Part shown: in pieces, positions 17,900 to 26,567 of the stretch
Layout of the letters: every line of letters begins with the position of its first letter
How positions within the stretch are numbered: the stretch's first letter is position 1
The notes under the pieces: generated by a model
Told to the model about the DNA's origin: nothing
Database searches by the model: none
Seen by the model: the letters and a program-made list of their open reading frames with translations, nothing else
Source of the DNA: Phycisphaerales bacterium
GTDB taxonomy: Bacteria; Planctomycetota; Phycisphaerae; Phycisphaerales; UBA1924
DNA: 64,000 bases
Direction: 5' to 3'
Assembly: GCA_020847175.1 (NCBI GenBank)
Contig: JADLCM010000002.1
Span: forward strand, 62,001-126,000
Position numbers and translations under genes: made by a program

Positions 17900-20122
17900 T
17901 TACCGCTCGCTCGCCCGCCGGTCGCCCGAGGGCACCACCAAGGGCATGACATCGTCGATCGCGGGCGCGAGTGAGCCCATGAGCGCCGCCGCGGCCGTGC
18001 CCTCGGCCCCCGTCGCGGACTGCACCACGCCCCGCAGCGAGGCGACCTGGCGGGCTTCGATCATCCCGCCGAAGCGCTTCGCGCTCTCGGCAGCGTGACG
18101 CAGGAGCTCCAGCCGTTCGATGCCCGTAGCGCCCAGGGCCGCGTCCACCAGAGCCTGCTGCACGCGCTGCTGGTTGATGCGGCTGAGCACCTCGGCGACC
18201 TTGAGCCGCTGACCGCCGTGCAGGTCGGCCAGCGCCGCCATCAGTGAAGGGGCCGCATCGGAGACGTTGAACACGGGGTTGTTCGCCACCGCGAGGTCGC
18301 GCATGGCGTCGAGTGCGCCCGCGGCGTACTCGCGGGCCTCGTCCTCGCTGATGACGCCCCCCGAAGCGGTCAGGAGCAGTTCATCCAGCGAGACGCCCAT
18401 CATGTTCTCGGTGATGCCGGAGCGCCGGACCGAAACAGTCTGGTCGCCGGCATACAGCGTGGAGAGACGGGTGAAGTCATCCCCCCCCGCGACCATGAAC
18501 ACCGGCGTGGAGGAGAGGCGGTTGTCGGCGCGGATGCGCTCCATTTCGCTCACCATGCGGTCCTGCGAGTAGTCGGCGAGCACGACATCAACCCCGGGCA
18601 CCGAGGCGAGCGGCTCGGCGATCTCGTCGAGGCTCGACCCCGCGTAGACGGTGAACCCGCGCCCCTCGAGGAACGAACGGAGCACGCGCGACCGCTCGCT
18701 GTCGAGCGTCAGCACCACGCCGTAGCGCTTGGAGGCGTCGCGGATGGCGCCGGCGAGTAGCGGGACCACCCGCTCCGACCCGCCGAACATCACCTGGGGC
18801 TGGCTGCGCGCCAGGGCCAGCGAGGCCTCGTACTGCACGCGCCGGTTGGGATAGCTGAGGGCTTCGACCAGCGGGCGCCGGTCCGAGGCTTCATCGCCCG
18901 TGCCGAGCACGAGGGGCATGCGCATCGCGTCGGCGCCGGCGGTCTGCTCGATGGCCGCGATGGCGCGCCGGGCAAGAGGGGTGTCGCGGGTATCGAGGGC
19001 CCGCGCGAGCACCCACTGCGCCTGGGTCTGCCCGAAGGCGACGGCGTAGTACATGGCCTCAGGCCGGTCCGGCCCGTACAGCGGGTTGACGTACCCGGCC
19101 GGCGAATCAAGCTCGCGAGAGAAGTTCGAAGCAAGCCACAGGCCCAGCGCATCGTTGTCGCTCGTCCGGTGGCGCAGCGACTGTTCGCACAGGCGCATCG
19201 CCACCATCTCGTGGAAGACTTCCGTGGCGACCGCCGTGGGGATCAGGCCCACCCCGGGGTCAAAGTCCCACACCAGCTGCATCGCCTCGTTGGGGAAGCT
19301 CGTGACTTCGTTCTTCTCGGCGTAATAACGCTCCGCGAGCTCGTAGAACCAGAAGGCCGGGTCGCCCTCCATCGGCGCCCCGCCCGTGAGACGAGCGAGC
19401 GCCCGGTCGCAGGCCTCTGCGACCTGGCTGCTCTGGGTTGCCTGGCGCAGCTCCAGCACGAAGGGCAGCCACGTGCGGTACTCGATCTGCCCGAGCAGGT
19501 TGACGACGATCTCCTGCCTGCCCGGGTCAAGCTCGGGCAGCGCCGCGGTGAGCGGGCCGATGGCCTGACGCCCCATGCGGATGATCACGCCCCGCACCTC
19601 GGACTGCAGCGCCGACGAACTGTTGCCCAGCATCACGTTGAGCAGCTTCGGCATCGCGTATTCGCCGGCAAAGATCAGGCGTTCCCGGGCGAAGATCCGC
19701 CCCCGCGCCGGCCCTTCCAGGAGCTTGATGTTGGCCTCGATTTCGTCCGAGTGCCGGGCCCGCTTCAGGCGCCCGCCCTCGTACATCGCCAGCAGCGTTT
19801 CGGCCTCGTCCCGCAGGGCGGAAACGCGGACCCCCTCGGCCATGCTGTCGAGGAACCGGTCGATCTCGGCGCCTTCTTCGACCAGGGAGAGCAGGGCGAG
19901 TTCGCCCCCGTCCTTGGCCTGGAGACGCTTGATGAGTTCCTTCGCGTAACTCTCCGCAGCGCTGAACTGGTCAATCTGGATGAAGTGCACCAGATCGCGA
20001 AGCACCTCTGCGTCGCTCTGCTTGTCGGGCGTCGCCTGGGGCTGTGCACCGGCCAGCGCCGCACACCCGAGCACCCCCGCCGCCGCCAGCGCCGCCAGGC
20101 GCGATTGCTTCTTGCTCCGCAC
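17900..20122 (-). CDS. Exported HEAT-like protein with embedded pseudo-receiver domain
   Basis: A 740-residue protein with a signal peptide (AALAAAGVLGCAALAGA; Cys20 in VLGC could be lipidated, or signal peptidase I may cut after AGA). Residues 35-465 are almost wholly helical with HEAT-like pairs, for example LLNVMLGNSSSALQSEVRGV and VVNLLGQIEYRTWLPFVLEL. Residues 466-580 look like a response-regulator receiver: an acidic start TLDSE (Asp474, Glu476), strand VVLADYS with Asp517 at the phospho-acceptor position, then TPVFMVAGG. The conserved Thr is Val544 and the Lys is not kept, so phosphorylation is unlikely. The helical pattern resumes to the end. Function is unknown. It has its own good promoter and is followed by a terminator. 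Confidence 0.75.
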   Translation of the reverse strand: MRSKKQSRLAALAAAGVLGCAALAGAQPQATPDKQSDAEVLRDLVHFIQIDQFSAAESYAKELIKRLQAKDGGELALLSLVEEGAEIDRFLDSMAEGVRVSALRDEAETLLAMYEGGRLKRARHSDEIEANIKLLEGPARGRIFARERLIFAGEYAMPKLLNVMLGNSSSALQSEVRGVIIRMGRQAIGPLTAALPELDPGRQEIVVNLLGQIEYRTWLPFVLELRQATQSSQVAEACDRALARLTGGAPMEGDPAFWFYELAERYYAEKNEVTSFPNEAMQLVWDFDPGVGLIPTAVATEVFHEMVAMRLCEQSLRHRTSDNDALGLWLASNFSRELDSPAGYVNPLYGPDRPEAMYYAVAFGQTQAQWVLARALDTRDTPLARRAIAAIEQTAGADAMRMPLVLGTGDEASDRRPLVEALSYPNRRVQYEASLALARSQPQVMFGGSERVVPLLAGAIRDASKRYGVVLTLDSERSRVLRSFLEGRGFTVYAGSSLDEIAEPLASVPGVDVVLADYSQDRMVSEMERIRADNRLSSTPVFMVAGGDDFTRLSTLYAGDQTVSVRRSGITENMMGVSLDELLLTASGGVISEDEAREYAAGALDAMRDLAVANNPVFNVSDAAPSLMAALADLHGGQRLKVAEVLSRINQQRVQQALVDAALGATGIERLELLRHAAESAKRFGGMIEARQVASLRGVVQSATGAEGTAAAALMGSLAPAIDDVMPLVVPSGDRRASER

Positions 20123-20265
20123 GATGCACTCCTGTCGAGCCCGTCATCCGGGCGACAACTCACCCGCCACTCTTGCCGCCGGTCCACCCGGGGACAAGGC
20201 CATACGCACCCTCGGTCGGGACTGATCCCGGCGAACCGAGTCCTCCGCTCATCGAGAGGGGGTGC

Positions 20266-20295
20266 AATCTAGCCGGTCTTTCCTCTCAATGTCAA
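20266..20295 (-). promoter_or_regulatory. Promoter of the HEAT/pseudo-receiver gene
   Basis: A perfect -35 TTGACA (20295-20290) and -10 TAGATT (20271-20266) lie 18 bases apart on the minus strand. The predicted leader is about 135 nt. Confidence 0.6.
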
Positions 20296-20397
20296 CGCAG
20301 GCCCCCGGCTCTCCTCGACTCTTGCCCAGTTTCACCCCTGACACGCGAGTTCCGCCGGGCGACCCGGCCTCCGACGCCTCACGGGCTCGCCACCCGC

Positions 20398-21375
20398 TCA
20401 TTGCAAGGGCGTGACCTCGCTCGGAGGGGCCACGACAAACATGGTCGGCACCACCATGAGCAGGCCCCGATAGGTGTACTGGCGGCCCGTCAACTCCGTG
20501 ACCAAACCCTCACCCCGCTGCTCGGCGAGCCTCTCAAGGCTCATCAGCACCTCGCTGGGAAGCAGAGGGATCGGTCCGCCCACCCCGGGGGTTCCCTGGT
20601 CGGTGTCCATCGCAAAATACCAGTGCCCGGCACCGCCTCGGACCAGCCGGCCGCGCCGGCGCACGAGCGGCGTCCCATCGCGAACCTGAGCCTTCCCAGG
20701 TTTCTCATCCGAGTTTGGCTGGTCCGTGGCGGCCACCCCCTCATTCTGGGTAGGGGTTTCGACGGCGGATCGTCCGGGGGTCTGCAGCCGCTCGAGGTCT
20801 CGGATCAGATCCACCACGCGCGGGTCGTCCGCCACCGGAGGCACCGTCGGAGCCCCGGCGGGATTCTGCTGCTGCGCTTCCGGCTCGGAACGATCGTTGG
20901 CTGCCGAGACCAATGAGTAGTACGTGGGCACCAGGTAGTTCCGCTGGCGGTAGGCGAGCACTTCGCCGCTGAGCGTCACAACCACCGTATTGGTGTCTTC
21001 TCCGATGGAGCCTTCCAGCGAGGCGAGCGTCCGGTTGGGGAGGAGAACGATCGGCGGCAGCCGGCGCTCGCCTTCGACCTCGGAAAAGACCGCGATCCAT
21101 TCTCCGGTGGGTGCTCGCAAGATTGCCGCGGTGCGGCGGTTGAGGAAAGACCCTTCACGCAGGAGCCTGCCCTGGGGGACGATCAGGTCGCGCCCCTCGA
21201 GCGCCCCGATCGCGTCTCGCGCTTCGGGTTGGCCGGGAACAACCTGCGCCGGCACCGGCGCGGTGACCGGCTCGATGATCGGCTGGGCCTGCGCGGCCCC
21301 CGCCAGCACCACGCCGGCGGACACACACGCCAACAAGGGATGCGGCGTACCGGCTGCAGAGTGACAGGTTCCCAT
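20398..21375 (-). CDS. Exported protein of unknown function
   Basis: A 325-residue protein. The ATG at 21375 is preceded by GGAAGGG at seven bases and opens a signal peptide (LLACVSAGVVLAGAAQA, cut before QPII). An upstream in-frame ATG would put 14 polar residues before the signal and is rejected. The mature part has short beta-like stretches (EWIAVFSEVEGERRLPPIVL; NTVVVTLSGEVLAYRQRNYL), a disordered Pro/Glu/Gln middle and a C-terminal segment ending YRGLLMVVPTMFVVAPP. I do not recognise the family. It lies upstream of, and in the same orientation as, the HEAT-like gene, but that gene has its own promoter between the two. Confidence 0.65.
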   Translation of the reverse strand: MGTCHSAAGTPHPLLACVSAGVVLAGAAQAQPIIEPVTAPVPAQVVPGQPEARDAIGALEGRDLIVPQGRLLREGSFLNRRTAAILRAPTGEWIAVFSEVEGERRLPPIVLLPNRTLASLEGSIGEDTNTVVVTLSGEVLAYRQRNYLVPTYYSLVSAANDRSEPEAQQQNPAGAPTVPPVADDPRVVDLIRDLERLQTPGRSAVETPTQNEGVAATDQPNSDEKPGKAQVRDGTPLVRRRGRLVRGGAGHWYFAMDTDQGTPGVGGPIPLLPSEVLMSLERLAEQRGEGLVTELTGRQYTYRGLLMVVPTMFVVAPPSEVTPLQ

Positions 21376-21459
21376 GGGGCAACCCTTCCAATGGTCCGGG
21401 ATATCCCGGTGACGCATGGTATCGGCGCCGGCGTGCGGCTACGGTTGAGGCGAACCTGG

Positions 21460-21488
21460 TTGATTCCTCGGGTGTGCCTTCGTAGTGT
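21460..21488 (+). promoter_or_regulatory. Candidate promoter of tRNA-Cys and the following lipoprotein gene
   Basis: TTGATT and TAGTGT are 17 bases apart; the -10 ends 8 bases before the tRNA 5' end. No terminator is obvious between the tRNA and the lipoprotein gene 40 bases later, so they may be co-transcribed. Confidence 0.4.
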
Positions 21489-21496
21489 CGGGACGC

Positions 21497-21579
21497 GGCC
21501 GCGTGCCAGAGTGGACAAATGGAGCGGATTGCAAATCCGCTGGGGTAACCCTTCGTCGGTTCGAATCCGACCGCGGCCT
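21497..21579 (+). tRNA. tRNA-Cys (GCA) with long variable arm
   Basis: An 83-nt cloverleaf. Acceptor GGCCGCG (21497-21503) pairs perfectly with CGCGGCC (21572-21578); discriminator T, the cysteine identity base. The anticodon stem GCGGA/TCCGC encloses TTGCAAA with anticodon GCA at 21531-21533; T-arm GTCGG-TTCGAAT-CCGAC. The D-stem has only 3 bp (CCA/TGG) with an 11-base loop. The variable region is 14 nt (21541-21554) and can form GGG/CCC with a TAA loop. That is class II architecture, as in Ser, Leu and Tyr tRNAs, whereas ordinary tRNA-Cys has about 4-5 nt there. CCA is not encoded. Confidence 0.92.
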
Positions 21580-21619
21580 TTGGACTTCGATCCGCATCCA
21601 ATCCAAAGGAGGACCGCTC

Positions 21620-22216
21620 ATGGTCAAGTCCCCCCTTGTGGTGGTTTTGTCGGCGTGCCTTTGCTTGGGCGGTTGCGATGGCGGCTCCAAGAGCCGGCTG
21701 CAGAAGGAGAAGGAGTCGCTGATCGCCCAGATCGACTCGCTCAAGAAGCAGTTGAGCGATGCCAAGGGCACCGTCGCCGATGCCGGCGGGGCGCTCACCT
21801 CCGCCCAGTCTGAGGTGGCCCGCCTGATGAAAGTGCTGGAGGGCCGCGAGGAAATGGTCGCGGGCCTGCAAGGGCAGATCGACGGCCTGACCAAGGACCT
21901 CGGCTCGCGGATCGAGCAGATCACCGGGCTTGAGGGCCGGGTCGGGAAACTCACGACCGACCTGGAAGGGCGCCTGGGCCAGATCACGTCGCTGGAAGGA
22001 CAGGTCGGCAAACTTCAGGGTGATCTCGCGGGCGCGTTGAAGCAACTCGGTGATGCCAACGGGCTGGTGAGCTCGCTGCGCGCCGAGGTCACGCGGCTGA
22101 CTGCCGCACTGGCGGGCAAGCCGGGCGAGGGCAACCCGCTGGATGCCCTGCGCGGGCTGATCCCGGGGGCGAAACCGCCGGAGACACCGGCCCAGGGCGA
22201 CCCCCCGCCGGCGTGA
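21620..22216 (+). CDS. Coiled-coil lipoprotein
   Basis: A 198-residue protein with an excellent AAAGGAGGA ribosome-binding site. It starts MVKSPLVVVLSACLCLGGC, with an LGGC lipobox at Cys19. Residues 25-165 form a long heptad coiled coil with an internal near-repeat (LEGRVGKL, LEGRLGQI, LEGQVGKL), comparable in build to Lpp/tropomyosin-like envelope spacers. It ends in a Pro-rich tail. It probably forms an oligomeric rod anchored in a membrane; partner and role are unknown. It lies 40 bases after tRNA-Cys and 58 bases before the threonine aldolase. Confidence 0.8.
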   Translation: MVKSPLVVVLSACLCLGGCDGGSKSRLQKEKESLIAQIDSLKKQLSDAKGTVADAGGALTSAQSEVARLMKVLEGREEMVAGLQGQIDGLTKDLGSRIEQITGLEGRVGKLTTDLEGRLGQITSLEGQVGKLQGDLAGALKQLGDANGLVSSLRAEVTRLTAALAGKPGEGNPLDALRGLIPGAKPPETPAQGDPPPA

Positions 22217-22274
22217 GTGACCGTGGCATGGACGCGAAGGATCGGTCTCGGCATTCAGGGATTCGGAGCCCAGC

Positions 22275-23330
22275 ATGACGCCGCCGCGCGATCTCGACGT
22301 GATCGACCTGCGCTCGGACACGGTGACGCGCCCCACGCCGGGCATGCGCGAAGCGATGGCCCGAGCCCCGCTGGGTGATGACGTGATCGGCGACGATCCG
22401 ACGGTCATCGCGCTGCAGGAGCGCGTGGCGGCCCTGCTCGGAACGGAGGCGGCGCTCTTCGTGCCCAGCGGCACGATGGCGAACCTCCTCGCCCTGAAGA
22501 GCCAGACCGAGCCCGGAGACGAGGTGATCCTGCACCGCGAGAGCCACGTCTACTACTACGAAACGGCGGGCTTCGCGGCGGTTGCAGGGCTCTCGCTGCG
22601 GTTCATCGACTCTCCCGACGGGCGGTTCGGGCCCGGGTCGATCGACCCGCTCGTGCGCCCGGGGGATGACCACTTCCCGCGGACGCGCCTGGTCGAGATC
22701 GAGAACACGCACAACCGCGCCGGGGGCGTGGCGTGGAGCGTGGAAGACGTGGCGCGGGTGAGCGAGCGCGCCCGCGCGCTCGGCCTGCGCGTGCACATGG
22801 ACGGTGCGCGCCTGTGGAACGCCTGCATCGCCCGGGGGGTGAGCCCGGAACGGTTCGCGCGGCACGCAGACACGGTCTCGGTCTGCTTCTCCAAGGGGCT
22901 GGGGTGCCCGGTGGGTTCGGCCCTGTGCGGCAGCCGGAGCACAATCGCCCGCGCTCATCGCACGCGCAAGATGCTGGGGGGAGGAATGCGCCAGTCCGGC
23001 GTGCTCGCCGGGGCTGCGCTGTACGCGCTCGACCACCACCTGGCGCGGCTGGCGGAAGATCACGCCAACGCCCGCCTCCTCGGCGAGCGCCTGTCGGGGG
23101 TGCCCGGCGTCACGGTGAACCTCGCCAACGTGCAGACCAACATGGTGTACTTCAACGTCTCCGGCGACGCATCGGCATTGTGCCGGCGCCTCGGCGCGCA
23201 GGGCGTGCTTGCCTTCGACACGGGGCCTTCGACGATCCGGGCCGTGTGTCACCTCGACGTGTCGCGGGCTCAGATCGAGCGGGCTGCGGCCGTCATCGCG
23301 CGCGAGTGCGCGGCCCAAGCCGTTGGGTGA
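22275..23330 (+). CDS. ltaE: Threonine aldolase (beta-eliminating lyase family)
   Basis: A 351-residue PLP enzyme of fold type I that cleaves L-threonine or L-allo-threonine to glycine and acetaldehyde. It begins [19 protein letters not shown] and has [11 protein letters not shown], the [13 protein letters not shown] loop, the [12 protein letters not shown] segment, [10 protein letters not shown] (PLP-binding Asp) and the Schiff-base Lys207 in [12 protein letters not shown]. These are classic LtaE motifs. Stereospecificity cannot be read. It is convergent with purD, with a 54-base gap. Confidence 0.92.
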   Translation: MTPPRDLDVIDLRSDTVTRPTPGMREAMARAPLGDDVIGDDPTVIALQERVAALLGTEAALFVPSGTMANLLALKSQTEPGDEVILHRESHVYYYETAGFAAVAGLSLRFIDSPDGRFGPGSIDPLVRPGDDHFPRTRLVEIENTHNRAGGVAWSVEDVARVSERARALGLRVHMDGARLWNACIARGVSPERFARHADTVSVCFSKGLGCPVGSALCGSRSTIARAHRTRKMLGGGMRQSGVLAGAALYALDHHLARLAEDHANARLLGERLSGVPGVTVNLANVQTNMVYFNVSGDASALCRRLGAQGVLAFDTGPSTIRAVCHLDVSRAQIERAAAVIARECAAQAVG

Positions 23331-23384
23331 GGGGCCGGACCGCGAGCGCTTCGGCGCCCGCCTCGGCGAGGCGCTGCGCGTGAA

Positions 23385-24917
23385 CTACGCCCCCTGCGCG
23401 CCGATGTCCCGCCTCAGCCGGCGACCCGCGAACCGCACGACCTCGCACGCCTCGTACGCCCGAGCCCGCGCCGCAGCGAGCGAGTCGCCCAGGCCGGTGA
23501 CCCCCACGACGCGCCCTCCCTTGGAGACGATGCGCCCCTCCGCGTCGCGCGCGGCGCCCGCGAGGTCCACGACCACGCCGGGCATTGCCTCAGCGGCCTC
23601 GAGCCCCTCGATCACCTGGCCGGACCGGGGCGCATCGGGATAGCCGTCGCTCGCGAGAACCACGCAGCACGCGGCGCGCGGGTCCCACTCGCACCGCAGG
23701 CGGTCGAGCCGACCGAGGCACGCCGCCTCAAGCAGGTCGATCAGGTCGCTCCGCAGTCGCGCCATGAGCGGCTGACACTCCGGGTCGCCGAAGCGGCAGT
23801 TGAACTCCAGCACCTTGGGCCCGGCGTGCGTGAGCATCAGCCCCGCGTACATCACGCCCCGGTACTCGATCCCTTCGCGGCGCAGGCAATCCACGGTGGG
23901 CACAAGGATTTCGCGCTCGATCGCGGACATCGCGGCGTCATTGACAAGCGGCGCCGGGCAATAGGCCCCCATGCCCCCGGTGTTGGGGCCCTTGTCGCCG
24001 TCGAGCAGGCGCTTGTGATCCTGGCAGACGGGAAGAACGAGGATATTGCGTCCATCGACGAGCGCAAGCACGGAGACTTCGGGGCCCGAGAGCCGTTCCT
24101 CAATCAACACGGTCCTGCCGGCATCTCCAAAGACCTTGCGCAGCAGGCTCGCCTCCAGGGCCGCGAGCCCCTCGGCGATGGTGCCGGGCACGGTTACCCC
24201 CTTGCCCTTGCACAGCCCGCTTGCCTTGATGACCGGGAGCACGGGCCGGGGCCTGCGCGCGATCGTGGCCTGCACGCGCGCCCGGGCCCGCAGCGCCTCA
24301 TCGTCAACCCCGCGTTCAAAGAGCCCGCAGTTCCGGAGGAGCGTCTCGTCCGCGCTGATGATCCGCCCCCGGTCCAGCACCGCGCTGCCGACGCGCATCA
24401 GCGCGTCAATCGCGGCACGCCGGGCCTCGGCCGAGCGCACCCGCTCCAGGTCCGCCAGCCGCTCGCGCTCCTCGATGTCGAGCGACCGGAGCTCGAAGTA
24501 CTCGCACGCGGCGGGGTGGTCGGTGAACGCCCGCCCCTCCGCGGTAGGAATCGATCCCTGGCGCATCAGCGCCTTGCACCAGGCCTTGTCGCTCTCCAGC
24601 CTCGCCCCGGCCGCCGAAGGGCCGAACACCAGGCGCCCGTCCCTGGCGAGCGCGTCGGCGAAACCCTCGGCGAGCGGGTCTTCGGGGCCGATGACGACCA
24701 GGGAGATGTCGTGCCGATCGCAATACTGCTGGAGCCGGTACACCTCGCGGGCGTTCACGGGCACATCCACCGCCCGGCCCATCCGGGCCAGCCCCGGGTT
24801 CTCGGGGTGCGTGACGTGCAGGGCGGCCAGGCGCGCCGAGGCGCAAAGCCGCCGGGCCAGCGCGTGCTCGCGCCCCCCGCCGCCGATCAACAGGACGTTG
24901 TGCTGGGCTCGGGTCAT
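23385..24917 (-). CDS. purD: Phosphoribosylamine--glycine ligase with unusual insertion
   Basis: A 510-residue GAR synthetase, the ATP-grasp enzyme of purine synthesis that joins glycine to phosphoribosylamine. N-terminal NVLLIGGGGREHALARRL, then VIGPEDPLAEG, the A-loop VIKASGLCKGKGV, the glutamate-bearing EERLSGPEVSVLALVDG, QDHKR...GPNTGGMGAYCPAPL, and the C-terminal DPECQPLMARL. Usual length is about 420-430. The excess is a segment of roughly 80 residues at about 143-225, inserted just before the ATP-binding loop. The ATG chosen is directly before the Rossmann-like strand; a 43-codon upstream extension is ignored. The GHL10-like gene lies upstream on the same strand. Confidence 0.94.
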   Translation of the reverse strand: MTRAQHNVLLIGGGGREHALARRLCASARLAALHVTHPENPGLARMGRAVDVPVNAREVYRLQQYCDRHDISLVVIGPEDPLAEGFADALARDGRLVFGPSAAGARLESDKAWCKALMRQGSIPTAEGRAFTDHPAACEYFELRSLDIEERERLADLERVRSAEARRAAIDALMRVGSAVLDRGRIISADETLLRNCGLFERGVDDEALRARARVQATIARRPRPVLPVIKASGLCKGKGVTVPGTIAEGLAALEASLLRKVFGDAGRTVLIEERLSGPEVSVLALVDGRNILVLPVCQDHKRLLDGDKGPNTGGMGAYCPAPLVNDAAMSAIEREILVPTVDCLRREGIEYRGVMYAGLMLTHAGPKVLEFNCRFGDPECQPLMARLRSDLIDLLEAACLGRLDRLRCEWDPRAACCVVLASDGYPDAPRSGQVIEGLEAAEAMPGVVVDLAGAARDAEGRIVSKGGRVVGVTGLGDSLAAARARAYEACEVVRFAGRRLRRDIGAQGA

Positions 24918-24972
24918 CGCGCGATGGTAGTCGGCGTGCGGGCGGGCTCTTGGCGGGGCGGACGCGCCGACC

Positions 24973-26490
24973 TCACAGCGCCGCGTGCCCCCACGCGCCG
25001 AGCGCGCCAGAGGGCCCGACCCCCGCGACAGCGATCGCCCGCGCATCGTCCGATTCCGCCGGACCCAGCGTCAAGGACCGTCGGGTCCCGGGAAAAATCC
25101 TGAGCTCCCACCCTGCCGCGCTCTCCACTCCGACCGCCCATCGGCGTGCAGGCGAGCCCTCGATCGTCACGGTGATGGCCCCGGCGCGACGCGACGCCCG
25201 CACCGAAGGCGCCGGAGGCGCCTCGATGCCGAGCCATGACGACGCGGGGGCGATCGAGGGGGCGGCATACACGACATCGCGCAGCTGGGCCCCGAGTCCC
25301 TGGTGATCGCGGGCAATCGCCTTGAGGCTGAAATGCACGTGCCCCGAGCATCCCGGCCGCGTGCGCATCAACTGCACCTGCCCGGCGATCTCTGCCGGGG
25401 ACCACCCGCCCGAGGCCTCCACCCGGCTCGCGTAGAGCCCAGGCCAGACGTGCCGCCCCTTGGTGTTCTGCTCCAGCCACCAGTCAAGGAGCGGACCGAA
25501 GGGCTGCCCCTTGGAATCGCGCGGCCAGTACAGCTGGGGCGAGAAATAGTCAGCCCATCCCTCGCGCATCCACTTCCGGGCGTCTCCCGCCAGCGCCTCG
25601 TAGGCGTCGAGCCCCGTCACCCCGCGCGGGTAGCCGGGGCGCCAAATCCCGAAGGGGCTGATGCCCACGAGCAGTTTCGCGTTCGCGCCCTTCACTTCGC
25701 GGTACAGGCGCGACACGAACGTGTCCACGTTTCGCCGGCGCCAGTCTGACCGCGACAGATTGCCCCCGGTGCGCTGGTACGCGCCGAAGGTGCGGGCATC
25801 GTCAAAGGCCTTGCCGTCCTCGGGGTACGGGTAGAAATAGTCGTCGATGTGAACGCCGTCGATGTCGTATCGGCGGACCACATCCAGCACCGCCCGCATC
25901 GCCTCATCGTGCGAGGCGGGTTCGCCGGGGTCGAGCCACTTGAGCTGGCCGTATTGGCGCACGATGGCCGGCGAGCGATTGGTCACGTGCGAGGGCGCAT
26001 CGGGCAACTTCGCCTTGTGGTGCCGGGCGCGAAACGGGTTGAACCACGCATGGAAGTCAAGCCCGCGCTCGTGGGCGCCGTCGATCCAGACCTCCAGGGG
26101 GTCGATGCGTCCGGGGGGCGGCTGCCCCGACCGCCCGGTCAGGAACTCGCACCAGGGGTCGTGCGCCGATGGGTAGATCGCGTCCGCGCTCGCCCGGACC
26201 TGCACGATGAGCGCGTTGAGCCCTGTCGCCGCCGCGTGGTCGAGAAGCGAGGCGATCTCGGCCCGCAGCGATTCCGCCGAAACACCGGGGTGCGAGGGCC
26301 AGTCGATGTTGTCCACGACGGCCACCCACGCGGCGCGGAACTCCCTGCCCGGCGCCGGAGGAACGGACGCCTGCAGAACGCCGGGGGCGTTAGGCTCGGC
26401 CCCGGCGCACGCGCTCAGCAGGCTCGGCAACGCCAGCGAGCCGGAGAGGGCCGCAAGAGCCTGACGGCGGGTTTGCACGTCCGTGTGCAT
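24973..26490 (-). CDS. GHL10 (DUF187) glycoside-hydrolase-like lipoprotein
   Basis: A 505-residue protein. The N-terminus RRQALAALSGSLALPSLLSAC is a signal with a lipobox-like LLSAC and a twin-Arg-like RRQ. The family core begins FRAAWVAVVDNIDWP and includes LNALIVQVRASADAIYP, the WFNPFRARH and GVHIDDYFYPYP strands of a TIM barrel, and FSPQLYWPRD. DUF187/GHL10 proteins are predicted to act on glycans or peptidoglycan-linked sugars; no activity is shown here. A beta-rich C-terminal domain (about residues 415-505) follows. It is located 55 bases upstream of purD on the same strand; a functional link is not obvious. Confidence 0.85.
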   Translation of the reverse strand: MHTDVQTRRQALAALSGSLALPSLLSACAGAEPNAPGVLQASVPPAPGREFRAAWVAVVDNIDWPSHPGVSAESLRAEIASLLDHAAATGLNALIVQVRASADAIYPSAHDPWCEFLTGRSGQPPPGRIDPLEVWIDGAHERGLDFHAWFNPFRARHHKAKLPDAPSHVTNRSPAIVRQYGQLKWLDPGEPASHDEAMRAVLDVVRRYDIDGVHIDDYFYPYPEDGKAFDDARTFGAYQRTGGNLSRSDWRRRNVDTFVSRLYREVKGANAKLLVGISPFGIWRPGYPRGVTGLDAYEALAGDARKWMREGWADYFSPQLYWPRDSKGQPFGPLLDWWLEQNTKGRHVWPGLYASRVEASGGWSPAEIAGQVQLMRTRPGCSGHVHFSLKAIARDHQGLGAQLRDVVYAAPSIAPASSWLGIEAPPAPSVRASRRAGAITVTIEGSPARRWAVGVESAAGWELRIFPGTRRSLTLGPAESDDARAIAVAGVGPSGALGAWGHAAL

Positions 26491-26567
26491 GGCGAAGCGT
26501 ACCGCGGTGACGCACGGGCGGCGTGGGCGCGGCACTTGATGCCTGCCCCGCGTCCGGGGCCAGGCCG

